Under the pieces are notes generated by a model that saw nothing but the letters and a program-made list of their open reading frames with translations, had not been told where the DNA came from and did not search any database. From NCBI GenBank assembly GCA_017354515.1, contig JAFMQT010000085.1, positions 1 through 12,676 on the forward strand: a DNA stretch of 12,676 bases, in the 5' to 3' direction. The stretch is from Nocardia sp. (GTDB lineage: Bacteria > Actinomycetota > Actinomycetes > Mycobacteriales > Mycobacteriaceae). The translations under genes were made by a program, and so were the position numbers. Shown piece after piece: positions 6,619 to 12,245 of the stretch (position 1 is its first letter; the number at the start of each line of letters is the position of its first letter).

Positions 6619-7851
6619 ATGACCAATCCTGATCCGAAAGGCTATGAGCCACAAGGCATTCACAGTAGTGAGCGGGCACAGTCCTGGGGTAATGGCGAAC
6701 TCAAGGATATTTTCGATGCGCTGGTGCCGCGCAACGCCTTCGAGAGTTCACAGGATTTCGCGCAAATGGCCACACTCTGGCAGCAGGGGGTCGAGACTTT
6801 CGCGCGGTCTATCAACCGGTCGATTGCCGAAGCGTGGGAAGGGGCTTCGGCGGAGGCAGCGAAGAATTCCATCGGGAACTACAGCCAGCAAGCCCAAGGG
6901 TTGACCTCGCCGCTGCAGGAACTGGCCACCCATATGAACGACACCGCCGAAGCCATCGGCAGGACCAAGGGCGGAATTCCGGACCCGGTGCATATCGACG
7001 CCACCTCCTGGCTGAATCCATATCACCGGTGGACCCTCGAGAAACAGCAGGGCGAACACCGGCAGGAAGCCTGGGATGCGTTCATCAATCACTATGTCAC
7101 CCCGCTCGGGCAGATAGACCAGAAAATCCCGGTCCTCCCTGCACCCGCAGATCCCGCTCGTCCACCGGATGCCGTACCTGGCAATCCCGGTGGTAGTCAA
7201 GAACATTCGCCGATGCCCGGCGTCGGCGGGCAGGCTGTGCCGCCGGGCGGCAGACCCGGCGGCAGCGGTCCGGGAGACCATCAACCCGGCGAGCACGCCG
7301 ATCAGCAACCCGACAGCTCCCACAACCCATCCGCCGCCAGCCTACAGAGCAAACCTGGTGGTGTGGACGGGAATTCGGCACCCACATCAGGTCCGGATCC
7401 CACCCACGCCTCCGGGCTCGATCCCAGCGATACCGCGACAAACCCCAGCGGCGTGGGCGCCGGATCGCTCGACGGCGGAACCGGAAGACCCGGCGGCGGA
7501 TCCGGAATACCCGGCGGCGGTTCCGGAGTTCCGGGCGGCGGATCCGGCGGAAGCGAGCGCGGCGAGGCCGCCGGTCCTGGACGCAGTGTCCCCGGCACGG
7601 GGATTCCCGGCGTGGCCAGCACACCAGCAGCAGCGGGGATGCGTGGCGGGGCAGCGGGGACCGCGGGCATGCCTGGCATGGGCATGCCGGGCACCAAAAA
7701 GGACAAGGCCGACGACGAAAAGGAACACCGCAGCCCCGACTACCTCATCAATGCCGACAACGCCCGCGACCTGATCGGCGAGGAGCCGCGCACCCTGCCC
7801 GGCGGCGTGATCGGCGGTCACCAGGCGGACAACGACCGGCCCCAGGAATAA
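6619..7851 (+). CDS. PPE-like T7SS substrate with Gly/Pro-rich linker
   Basis: I start at ATG 6619, preceded by AAGGGGGAG; a GTG 15 nt upstream is in frame but would remove that site from the leader. The product is 410 residues in three parts. Residues 1 to about 165 form a helical PPE/WXG-like domain with WEG at 73-75 inside AWEGASAEAA. Residues about 170-358 are a low-complexity linker rich in Gly, Pro and Ser, including a heptad repeat and a GMPGMGMPG stretch. The last 50 residues form a charged tail with PDYLINADNARDLIGEEP and GGVIGG, a C-terminus I associate with nocardial T7SS PPE-like proteins. It should be an ESX substrate recognised by the EspG encoded 7 nt downstream. Its role after export is unknown. 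Confidence 0.88.
   Translation: MTNPDPKGYEPQGIHSSERAQSWGNGELKDIFDALVPRNAFESSQDFAQMATLWQQGVETFARSINRSIAEAWEGASAEAAKNSIGNYSQQAQGLTSPLQELATHMNDTAEAIGRTKGGIPDPVHIDATSWLNPYHRWTLEKQQGEHRQEAWDAFINHYVTPLGQIDQKIPVLPAPADPARPPDAVPGNPGGSQEHSPMPGVGGQAVPPGGRPGGSGPGDHQPGEHADQQPDSSHNPSAASLQSKPGGVDGNSAPTSGPDPTHASGLDPSDTATNPSGVGAGSLDGGTGRPGGGSGIPGGGSGVPGGGSGGSERGEAAGPGRSVPGTGIPGVASTPAAAGMRGGAAGTAGMPGMGMPGTKKDKADDEKEHRSPDYLINADNARDLIGEEPRTLPGGVIGGHQADNDRPQE
7483..7545 (+). repeat. Three 21-bp tandem repeats encoding G-x-PGGGS
   Basis: Three in-frame 21-nt units (7483-7503, 7504-7524, 7525-7545) encode GRPGGGS, GIPGGGS and GVPGGGS, followed by a partial GGS. The DNA units are similar but not identical. They build the flexible linker of the PPE-like protein. 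Unit number is likely to vary between strains by slippage. Confidence 0.85.
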
Positions 7852-7858
7852 TCGGGCC

Positions 7859-8614
7859 ATGCCTGAATGGTATTGGGAAGGCGATGATTTCGCCGCACTC
7901 TGGTACAGCGACGCCAACGACCGCATCCCGAACATCTTGCGGTACACCAGCAAGTTCACGTATCAGGGCGATTTCGAGCGGCATCGAGCCGACGTGCTGT
8001 GCCGATACGACACTGACGAATTCGAACGAATTCAACATGCCCTGAACACCCTTACCCATTCCGATATGCGGATCGAAATACCGGGTGGCACAAGTAAATA
8101 CAAGGGAAGCCGAGGTGTCGACCGGATCCATCGGATCATCGGCGCCCGCACCGACCACTACGGCGCGATCCTATATCAGCGCACCCAGGGTGACACCGAC
8201 GGCCTGATCCGGCTAAGGCTGTGCCGCGCCGACCATCTGGCAACCCGTGTCGTCGAAGCCCTGCCGAACCGCCCGCCCGGCAAGAGGCCAACGCTGACGG
8301 TTCATCCGCAGGACTTGCAGCACATACGCCGCTCCCCGACCGGAACGACCCCGGCCGAGCGGTATCAAAAACTGATCGCCGAACTCGATGGCGGCGCAGG
8401 CGCCCAACTCCTGGTCGGCGCCTTCAATTCCGAACCCGCACCAACCAATCGAGTCCAGTGGTACGACGTCACCGACGACGGTCGCTACCTGGAGACCCGA
8501 GGCGAGCACATCACCGTCCGCCCCGTGAGCGCCAAAGACCTCGCCGCCCGATTCGACGGCTGGATCGAACGCGAACTCGAGCGTCGCCGCGAGGACGAGT
8601 ACGCCCCCTGGTGA
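7859..8614 (+). CDS. espG: EspG-family ESX secretion-associated chaperone
   Basis: The start is ATG 7859, 7 nt after the PPE-like stop, with a weak AGGA further upstream. Coupling to the previous gene probably drives translation. The 251-residue product follows the EspG layout: a WxxxDDFAALWY opening with an R-x-P segment (RIPNILRYTSK), the stretch GLIRLRLCRADHLATRVVEALP, the segment PPGKRPTLTVHPQDL, and a C-terminal helix (DGWIERELERRREDEY). EspG proteins are cytosolic chaperones that bind the tip of the PPE protein in a PE/PPE heterodimer and deliver it to a matching ESX system. Here the client should be the PPE-like protein encoded just upstream. No ESX core gene is in the window, so the machine used must be elsewhere. 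Confidence 0.9.
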   Translation: MPEWYWEGDDFAALWYSDANDRIPNILRYTSKFTYQGDFERHRADVLCRYDTDEFERIQHALNTLTHSDMRIEIPGGTSKYKGSRGVDRIHRIIGARTDHYGAILYQRTQGDTDGLIRLRLCRADHLATRVVEALPNRPPGKRPTLTVHPQDLQHIRRSPTGTTPAERYQKLIAELDGGAGAQLLVGAFNSEPAPTNRVQWYDVTDDGRYLETRGEHITVRPVSAKDLAARFDGWIERELERRREDEYAPW

Positions 8615-8687
8615 GATTCGAATGTACAGCGCGCCGATCCGAAAACTCCGCCGCCACAGAGAAACCGGATACGATGTTCGCGACCGG

Positions 8688-8700
8688 GGCGAAAATCGCC
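8688..8700. terminator. Small hairpin between converging espG and vapB
   Basis: GGCGA (8688-8692) and TCGCC (8696-8700) pair around a 3-nt loop in the 96-nt gap between the espG stop and the vapB stop. It could serve as a weak terminator for either side. The stem is only 5 bp, so this is a modest call. Confidence 0.28.
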
Positions 8701-8710
8701 GCTCCTGTCG

Positions 8711-8923
8711 TCACTGTCGGTAGGCCGCCTTGTTGTCGAGGAACTCGGCGAAGTCACCCGCGTCGGCCATCTCGCCGAGCCGCGCCAACGCGTGTAGCCG
8801 TTCCAGGCGCTTGCCGACTTCTCTCAGGGCGACGTTGACCGTATCCGTCCTCGTCTTCGTGCCGAGTACCTCGGCGGCTGTCACCAGCGCCTGTTCATCT
8901 ATCTCGATGGGCGTCTTTGCCAT
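8711..8923 (-). CDS. vapB: VapB-type antitoxin (ribbon-helix-helix), orphan
   Basis: I start at ATG 8923-8921, giving 70 residues; an upstream in-frame start would overlap the inverted repeat. The sequence matches the actinobacterial VapB antitoxin family (DUF2191 type): an N-terminal strand TPIEIDEQAL, the motif VLGTKTRTDTVNVALREV, and a toxin-binding tail that includes MADAGDFAEFLDNKAAYR. VapB proteins normally bind their own promoter as dimers and neutralise a VapC ribonuclease encoded just downstream. Here only 96 nt separate the stop from the converging espG gene, and no PIN-domain sequence is visible. A GTG overlapping the TGA (GTGA at 8714-8711) is where vapC would be expected to begin, but the frame does not read as VapC. 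It is therefore a solitary antitoxin or the remnant of a lost pair. Confidence 0.85.
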   Translation of the reverse strand: MAKTPIEIDEQALVTAAEVLGTKTRTDTVNVALREVGKRLERLHALARLGEMADAGDFAEFLDNKAAYRQ

Positions 8924-8950
8924 GGCCACCGCAACCACCTCCGAAGTGGG

Positions 8951-8980
8951 GATATCACAGATATCCATAGTAGATATCTG
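8951..8980 (-). promoter_or_regulatory. Likely vapB operator with GATATC repeats
   Basis: Perfect 8-bp arms CAGATATC (8958-8965) and GATATCTG (8973-8980) surround a 7-nt spacer. A further GATATC lies at 8951-8956, so the hexamer occurs three times in 28 nt. On the minus strand TACTAT (8972-8967) inside the repeat fits a -10 element. The repeat begins 28 nt upstream of the vapB start, as expected for an autoregulated antitoxin promoter. Confidence 0.5.
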
Positions 8981-9050
8981 TCGCGACTACCTTGACCTCA
9001 ACATTGGTTGAGATTGCACGATGTGGTCGATGCCGAAAACGGAGGATGAT

Positions 9051-9299
9051 ATGGGCACTCGACCGAACCTGAACGACCCGGCTGCCGACACGACCACACA
9101 GGCGGTGGCCCGCGCCCTCGCCGATGAATTGGACAGGGCCCTCGAGACCGCGGACGCGGACCGCTACGACAGCTGGTTTGCCGCAGACGTGTTGTGGGGC
9201 AAGCCTTTTGGTGCCCTGGTCGTCGGCCACGATCAGATCAATGCCATCCACCGTCAAATGATGCGGATGACGAAGCCCGTGGCACCTGCCTCCCCTGAG
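9051..9299 (+). other. Truncated SnoaL/DUF4440-like segment at the 5' end of the fused gene
   Basis: This part encodes about 83 residues resembling the N-terminal half of SgcJ/EcaC-type SnoaL proteins, which are usually 130-150 residues. The C-terminal half of the cone-shaped sheet is absent. It keeps the original ribosome site and start, so the segment is probably still translated, but an active SnoaL fold is unlikely. Confidence 0.6.
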
Positions 9300-9962
9300 G
9301 CGCCCGCACCCGGATGCCGCCACCTGGGGAGAATGATTGGCATGGTCGATACCTTCGGCAGTGTCGAATCCGCTACGACAGCCGACGTCGAGGCTCTCGC
9401 GGCGGTGCTCGCCGAGGCTTTCACCGATGACCCCGTGATGGGCTGGCTGGTGCCCAAAGCCAGCCGCCGGCCGGCGGCGTTACGCGCCTTTTTCGACTTC
9501 CAAGCGCGCCACCACGCGCTGCACTTCGACGCCAGTCTGCTGGCGCGTATCGAGGGTCAGGTCGTAGCCGCCGCCCTGGTGCTTCCACCCGGATCCTGGA
9601 AAACCCCCTTCGACCAGCAGGCTCGTCATGGCGCTGGTTTCACCGCGATCTTCCGGACCCGACTGCCGCACGCGCTCCGGCTGCAGACAGAGATGGACCG
9701 CCGGCACCCCCGCGAACCGCACTACTACCTTCCGTGTATCGGCACGCTGACCGCATTTCAGGGACTGGGCACCGGCGGCCGCATCCTTCGCCGGTTCACC
9801 AGCCGCTGCGACGGCGAGCAACAGCCCGCCTACCTGGAGGCAACCAACCCGGACAACGCGCGACTCTACCGCCGCCACGGATTCGAGACCATCGGCTTCC
9901 TCGACGTCGCGGACTGTCCACCGCTGGAACGCATGTGGCGGCAACCGACTGGGCCGCAATAG
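9051..9962 (+). CDS. GNAT-family N-acetyltransferase fused in frame to a truncated SnoaL-like domain
   Basis: The start ATG 9051 has GGAGG at 9041-9045 and gives 303 residues. Residues about 10-82 read as the first half of a SnoaL/DUF4440 domain (DELDRALETADADRYDSWF, then GHDQINAIHRQMM). They break off at TKPVAPAS, before the remaining strands of that fold. From about residue 100 a complete GNAT acetyltransferase follows: EAFTDDPVMGWLVP, then the acetyl-CoA motif FQGLGTGGRILRRF and EATNPDNARLYRRHGF. GNAT proteins transfer an acetyl group from acetyl-CoA to an amine; the substrate here is unknown. Two in-frame internal starts, ATG 9333 and ATG 9342, with GGGGAGA at 9326-9332 upstream of the latter, could allow separate production of the GNAT part (9342-9962, 206 residues). 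The fusion is probably a deletion product. Confidence 0.83.
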   Translation: MGTRPNLNDPAADTTTQAVARALADELDRALETADADRYDSWFAADVLWGKPFGALVVGHDQINAIHRQMMRMTKPVAPASPEAPAPGCRHLGRMIGMVDTFGSVESATTADVEALAAVLAEAFTDDPVMGWLVPKASRRPAALRAFFDFQARHHALHFDASLLARIEGQVVAAALVLPPGSWKTPFDQQARHGAGFTAIFRTRLPHALRLQTEMDRRHPREPHYYLPCIGTLTAFQGLGTGGRILRRFTSRCDGEQQPAYLEATNPDNARLYRRHGFETIGFLDVADCPPLERMWRQPTGPQ

Positions 9963-9993
9963 CCGCACCTCCGATCCGCGCACAAACTGCCAT

Positions 9994-10009
9994 TGGGGTC
10001 TACGCCCCA
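9994..10009. terminator. Hairpin between converging GNAT and tetR genes
   Basis: TGGGG (9994-9998) and CCCCA (10005-10009) can pair around a 6-nt loop. The hairpin covers the stop of the tetR gene (10002-10000) and lies 31 nt after the GNAT stop. It could end transcription from both sides. The stem is short, with no clear U-tract. Confidence 0.35.
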
Positions 10010-10608
10010 CGCTGCCGCTTAGCCGTCACCGACCCGAGGGCGATGACGCCTTGTTCGAGGCGGGCGGCGATCTGGTCGGGTTCGATGTCGATGCGGCCGT
10101 TCAGATTTCCGGCGAGGATGAGGGTGGCCAGTCCGTGGCCCAGCGACCAGCCCGCAAGAACCAAGCCGGCCGCATCATCGAGATCCCATTCGGCGGCGAG
10201 CGCGGCGGCGCTGCCGTTGAGGACATCGAAGGCGGCGTCTTTGGCCCTGACGAGGTGGGGGTCGTCGGTGCGGTAGAGCCCGGGCCGGTACATGACCTCG
10301 AAGTAGCCGGGGTGCGTGATCGCCCATTCCACATACGCGACGCCGCCGTCGAGGAATCCGAACCGGCCGGTCGTGCGCTGCCCGATCGCTTCGGCGGACA
10401 GCCGGAAGCCCTCGGTCGCGATGGCGGTGAAAAGGCCTGTCTTATCGCCGAAGTGGTGCATCGGTGCGGCGTGCGAGACGCCCGCGCGCCGCGCGATCTT
10501 GCGCAGGGACACACCTGCCGCGCCGACCGCTTCGACCTCGGCGACGGCGGCGTCGATCACAGCTGAGCGCAGGTCGCCGTGATGGTAGGGCTTGTCCGCT
10601 TCGCTCAC
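10000..10608 (-). CDS. TetR/AcrR-family transcriptional regulator
   Basis: I place the start at GTG 10608-10606 (202 residues). TTG and ATG starts further upstream (10641, 10635) would lie inside the operator, and a TAGACT -10 element ends exactly 7 nt before the GTG, which suggests a leaderless transcript. The protein opens SEADKPYHHGDLRSAVIDAA and has the TetR helix-turn-helix (VSLRKIARRAGVSHAAPMHHF, then DKTGLF) near residues 33-60. The ligand-binding part looks like the TetR_C_33 (WHG) type, with AITHPGYFEVMYRPGL. It is divergent from the DUF2236 gene and shares two operator-like repeats with it, so it most likely represses itself and that gene. The ligand is unknown. Confidence 0.93.
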   Translation of the reverse strand: MSEADKPYHHGDLRSAVIDAAVAEVEAVGAAGVSLRKIARRAGVSHAAPMHHFGDKTGLFTAIATEGFRLSAEAIGQRTTGRFGFLDGGVAYVEWAITHPGYFEVMYRPGLYRTDDPHLVRAKDAAFDVLNGSAAALAAEWDLDDAAGLVLAGWSLGHGLATLILAGNLNGRIDIEPDQIAARLEQGVIALGSVTAKRQRGA

Positions 10609-10615
10609 GCTGCGC

Positions 10616-10680
10616 AGTCTACCGAAACTAGACATTGACAAGTTTCGGCGCTCCAGTCAAACTAGACACTGTCAAGTTCA
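10616..10680. promoter_or_regulatory. Shared operator/promoter region of tetR and DUF2236 gene
   Basis: Two 23-bp copies of an imperfect palindrome lie at 10624-10646 and 10658-10680, with 18 of 23 positions identical and 34 bp between centres. Both contain AAACTAGACA and CAAGTT. The first has outer arms GAAACT/AGTTTC. In the second, AACTAGAC pairs with GTCAAGTT with one mismatch. A consensus TTGACA (10635-10640) followed after 17 nt by CAAACT could drive the DUF2236 gene. On the other strand TAGACT (10621-10616) could drive a leaderless tetR transcript. TetR binding to both copies would cover both promoters. Confidence 0.65.
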
Positions 10681-10696
10681 GCGAGGAGGTCGGCCG

Positions 10697-11908
10697 ATGG
10701 CACAACTGCTGCAGTTCCGTGACACGCGTGGCCCGGTGTCGCCGGCGCGCATCGAGACGGTGCGGCGGAAGGCCGCGACACCGGCCTACTCCCATCCGCT
10801 CGCACCTGACCTGGTGGACGTGCAGGCGTGGAATCACGTGGGGGACCCCATAACCGAGTCCCTGATCGGCTACCTGCGACAGCACAAACTGATGGGCGGT
10901 GACGTTCTCGCCACCGCGCGCAGGTTGCGTGCGGCCGGGGTCGAGGAGGCCGAAGCGTTCTTCACCGATGTCGAGTGGACGCCCGACTGGGTCGACTTCG
11001 AGGCGATGCGCCCCGGCGCGGCGATGGGGGCCCGGTGTGCGGTCGGCCTGGCACTCGGAACCCACGGGGCCTTGCCGCTGACCTATGTCGACCCGGCGAC
11101 GGCGCGGGTGATGAACAGCACCGGCCGGATGGTCCGCCTCGGCGGGGATCTGCGTCGCCGCATCTGGGAGACCGCCGCCGGATTCGTCGGCGCCCTCGAT
11201 GTCGACGGTATGAGACCGGGCGGCGCCAAGTGGGAACAGTGGGTACGAATCCGGTTGCTGCACACCAGTATCCGGATGGGGATCCTGCGCGCCGGTCGCT
11301 GGGACACCTCGACCGGCATGCCGATCGGCCAGCCGCCCACCGCCGCGGGTGCGCACATCTTCGGTCGCTACCGGGTGAACATCAACCGGTATGTCGGTGG
11401 CCGGGTCAACGACGAGGAAGCGGCGAGCTTCGATCTGATGTGGCGTTGGATCGCCCGCCTGCAGGGCGCGAACGTCGAACTGTTGGGGCGTGACGATTCC
11501 GAGCAGTTCCGGCTCGCATGCCGGATCGGCGAGGCTCTCTACGCGCCGAACGCGGAATCGCGGGCCGTGACAGCGGCCTGGATCGACGGCCTGGCGACGA
11601 TGAAGTCCATGTTCCCGATGTCGCGCCGAGCGCACTCAGGCGTCGTGCGGGCACTGCTGGCCCCCGAGCTGACCGAGATCCTGCCCGGCCGTGATACCGC
11701 CGCCGCACTGGGACTTGCACCCGAGCGGCGAACCGACCTGCTCGCCGCAGCCGTCATCAAGGTCGGCCGCGGACTGTCCCACCTCCTCGACGCCCTCCCC
11801 GCAACCCCGGACCTCGACCGTGCCATGACACAACGGATCGTCAACCGCGGACTTCACCACCGCGCCCCAACCTTCCGCCCGAGCCCCGTAGCCGGCGACC
11901 GTGGCTGA
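10697..11908 (+). CDS. DUF2236 (MpaB/latex-clearing-protein-like oxygenase domain) protein
   Basis: The start ATG 10697 is preceded by GAGGAGG with 7 nt spacing and gives 403 residues. The sequence has the features of the ER-bound oxygenase MpaB / rubber oxygenase Lcp domain: a Gly/Ala-rich stretch with GALPLTYVDPATARVM, the helix WEQWVRIRLLHTSIRMGIL with His189 as the likely haem ligand and Arg185 near it, WDTSTGMPIGQPP, and later MWRWIARLQGANVELLGRD. No signal peptide or transmembrane anchor is obvious at the N-terminus. Members characterised elsewhere are haem b proteins, including Lcp, which cleaves polyisoprene; most actinobacterial DUF2236 proteins have no known substrate. Control by the divergent TetR through the shared operators suggests induction by a small hydrophobic ligand, which is inference. 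Confidence 0.92.
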   Translation: MAQLLQFRDTRGPVSPARIETVRRKAATPAYSHPLAPDLVDVQAWNHVGDPITESLIGYLRQHKLMGGDVLATARRLRAAGVEEAEAFFTDVEWTPDWVDFEAMRPGAAMGARCAVGLALGTHGALPLTYVDPATARVMNSTGRMVRLGGDLRRRIWETAAGFVGALDVDGMRPGGAKWEQWVRIRLLHTSIRMGILRAGRWDTSTGMPIGQPPTAAGAHIFGRYRVNINRYVGGRVNDEEAASFDLMWRWIARLQGANVELLGRDDSEQFRLACRIGEALYAPNAESRAVTAAWIDGLATMKSMFPMSRRAHSGVVRALLAPELTEILPGRDTAAALGLAPERRTDLLAAAVIKVGRGLSHLLDALPATPDLDRAMTQRIVNRGLHHRAPTFRPSPVAGDRG

Positions 11909-12176
11909 CGACACCGACTACACGACCCGGCTGAAATAGTCGCATCCCCAACCCCCGGGTGTGATCTGAACCGCATTCGGCGTGTAAACAATTGTAAAAG
12001 ACCGGAGACGTAGTCGTTTCTCGTCCATCACCGCACCGTTGCCACATCGAGGGCGCCGAGCGCTCAGGCAGATATTCGCGCAGGTGAGGTCCCGATCCTG
12101 CCGGGCAGGCGGTGACCAGCACGTTTCTGCCGCCTCACAACGCACAGCGCGGAAATTCCAGGTGTGAGAAGTTCGT
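11909..12176. other. Intergenic region upstream of the narG promoter
   Basis: No gene here that I can support. It contains an AT-rich element TGTAAACAATTGTAAAA (11983-11999) with the 8-bp palindrome ACAATTGT at its centre, which could be a regulator site. It also holds a short GC-rich hairpin CCTGCC-G-GGCAGG (12097-12109), which could be a terminator for the DUF2236 gene or an RNA structure. A minus-strand frame (11918-12028) encoding 36 residues lacks a ribosome site. Confidence 0.4.
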
Positions 12177-12205
12177 TTTACCGCCCACCCGAGCATGCCT
12201 ACTCT
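12177..12205 (+). promoter_or_regulatory. Candidate narG promoter
   Basis: TTTACC (12177-12182) and TACTCT (12200-12205) are separated by exactly 17 nt. They match the -35 consensus at four of six positions and the TANNNT form of -10. Transcription would start near 12212, leaving a leader of about 34 nt before the GTG. I see no clear FNR-type or GlnR-type box overlapping it. Confidence 0.45.
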
Positions 12206-12245
12206 CGGTTTCGTCAGGCAGATTCATTTCCTCGATGGGGGCGCT

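Noticed and set aside
8511..8714. Frame starting at the GTGA overlap after vapB as a possible vapC
   Set aside because: The translation (MTTGAAIFAPVANIVSG...) lacks the N-terminal Asp and hydrophobic strand of PIN domains and runs antisense through espG.
10628..11635. Long minus-strand open frame of 335 codons across the DUF2236 gene
   Set aside because: It is a shadow of a well-recognised gene in very GC-rich DNA; the translation is rich in Arg, Gly and Pro with no recognisable domain.
11983..11999. AT-rich TGTAAACAATTGTAAAA as an FNR or GlnR box for narG
   Set aside because: It does not match TTGAT-N4-ATCAA or the GTNAC-based GlnR pattern and lies about 180 nt upstream of the candidate promoter. 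Kept only as an unassigned element.
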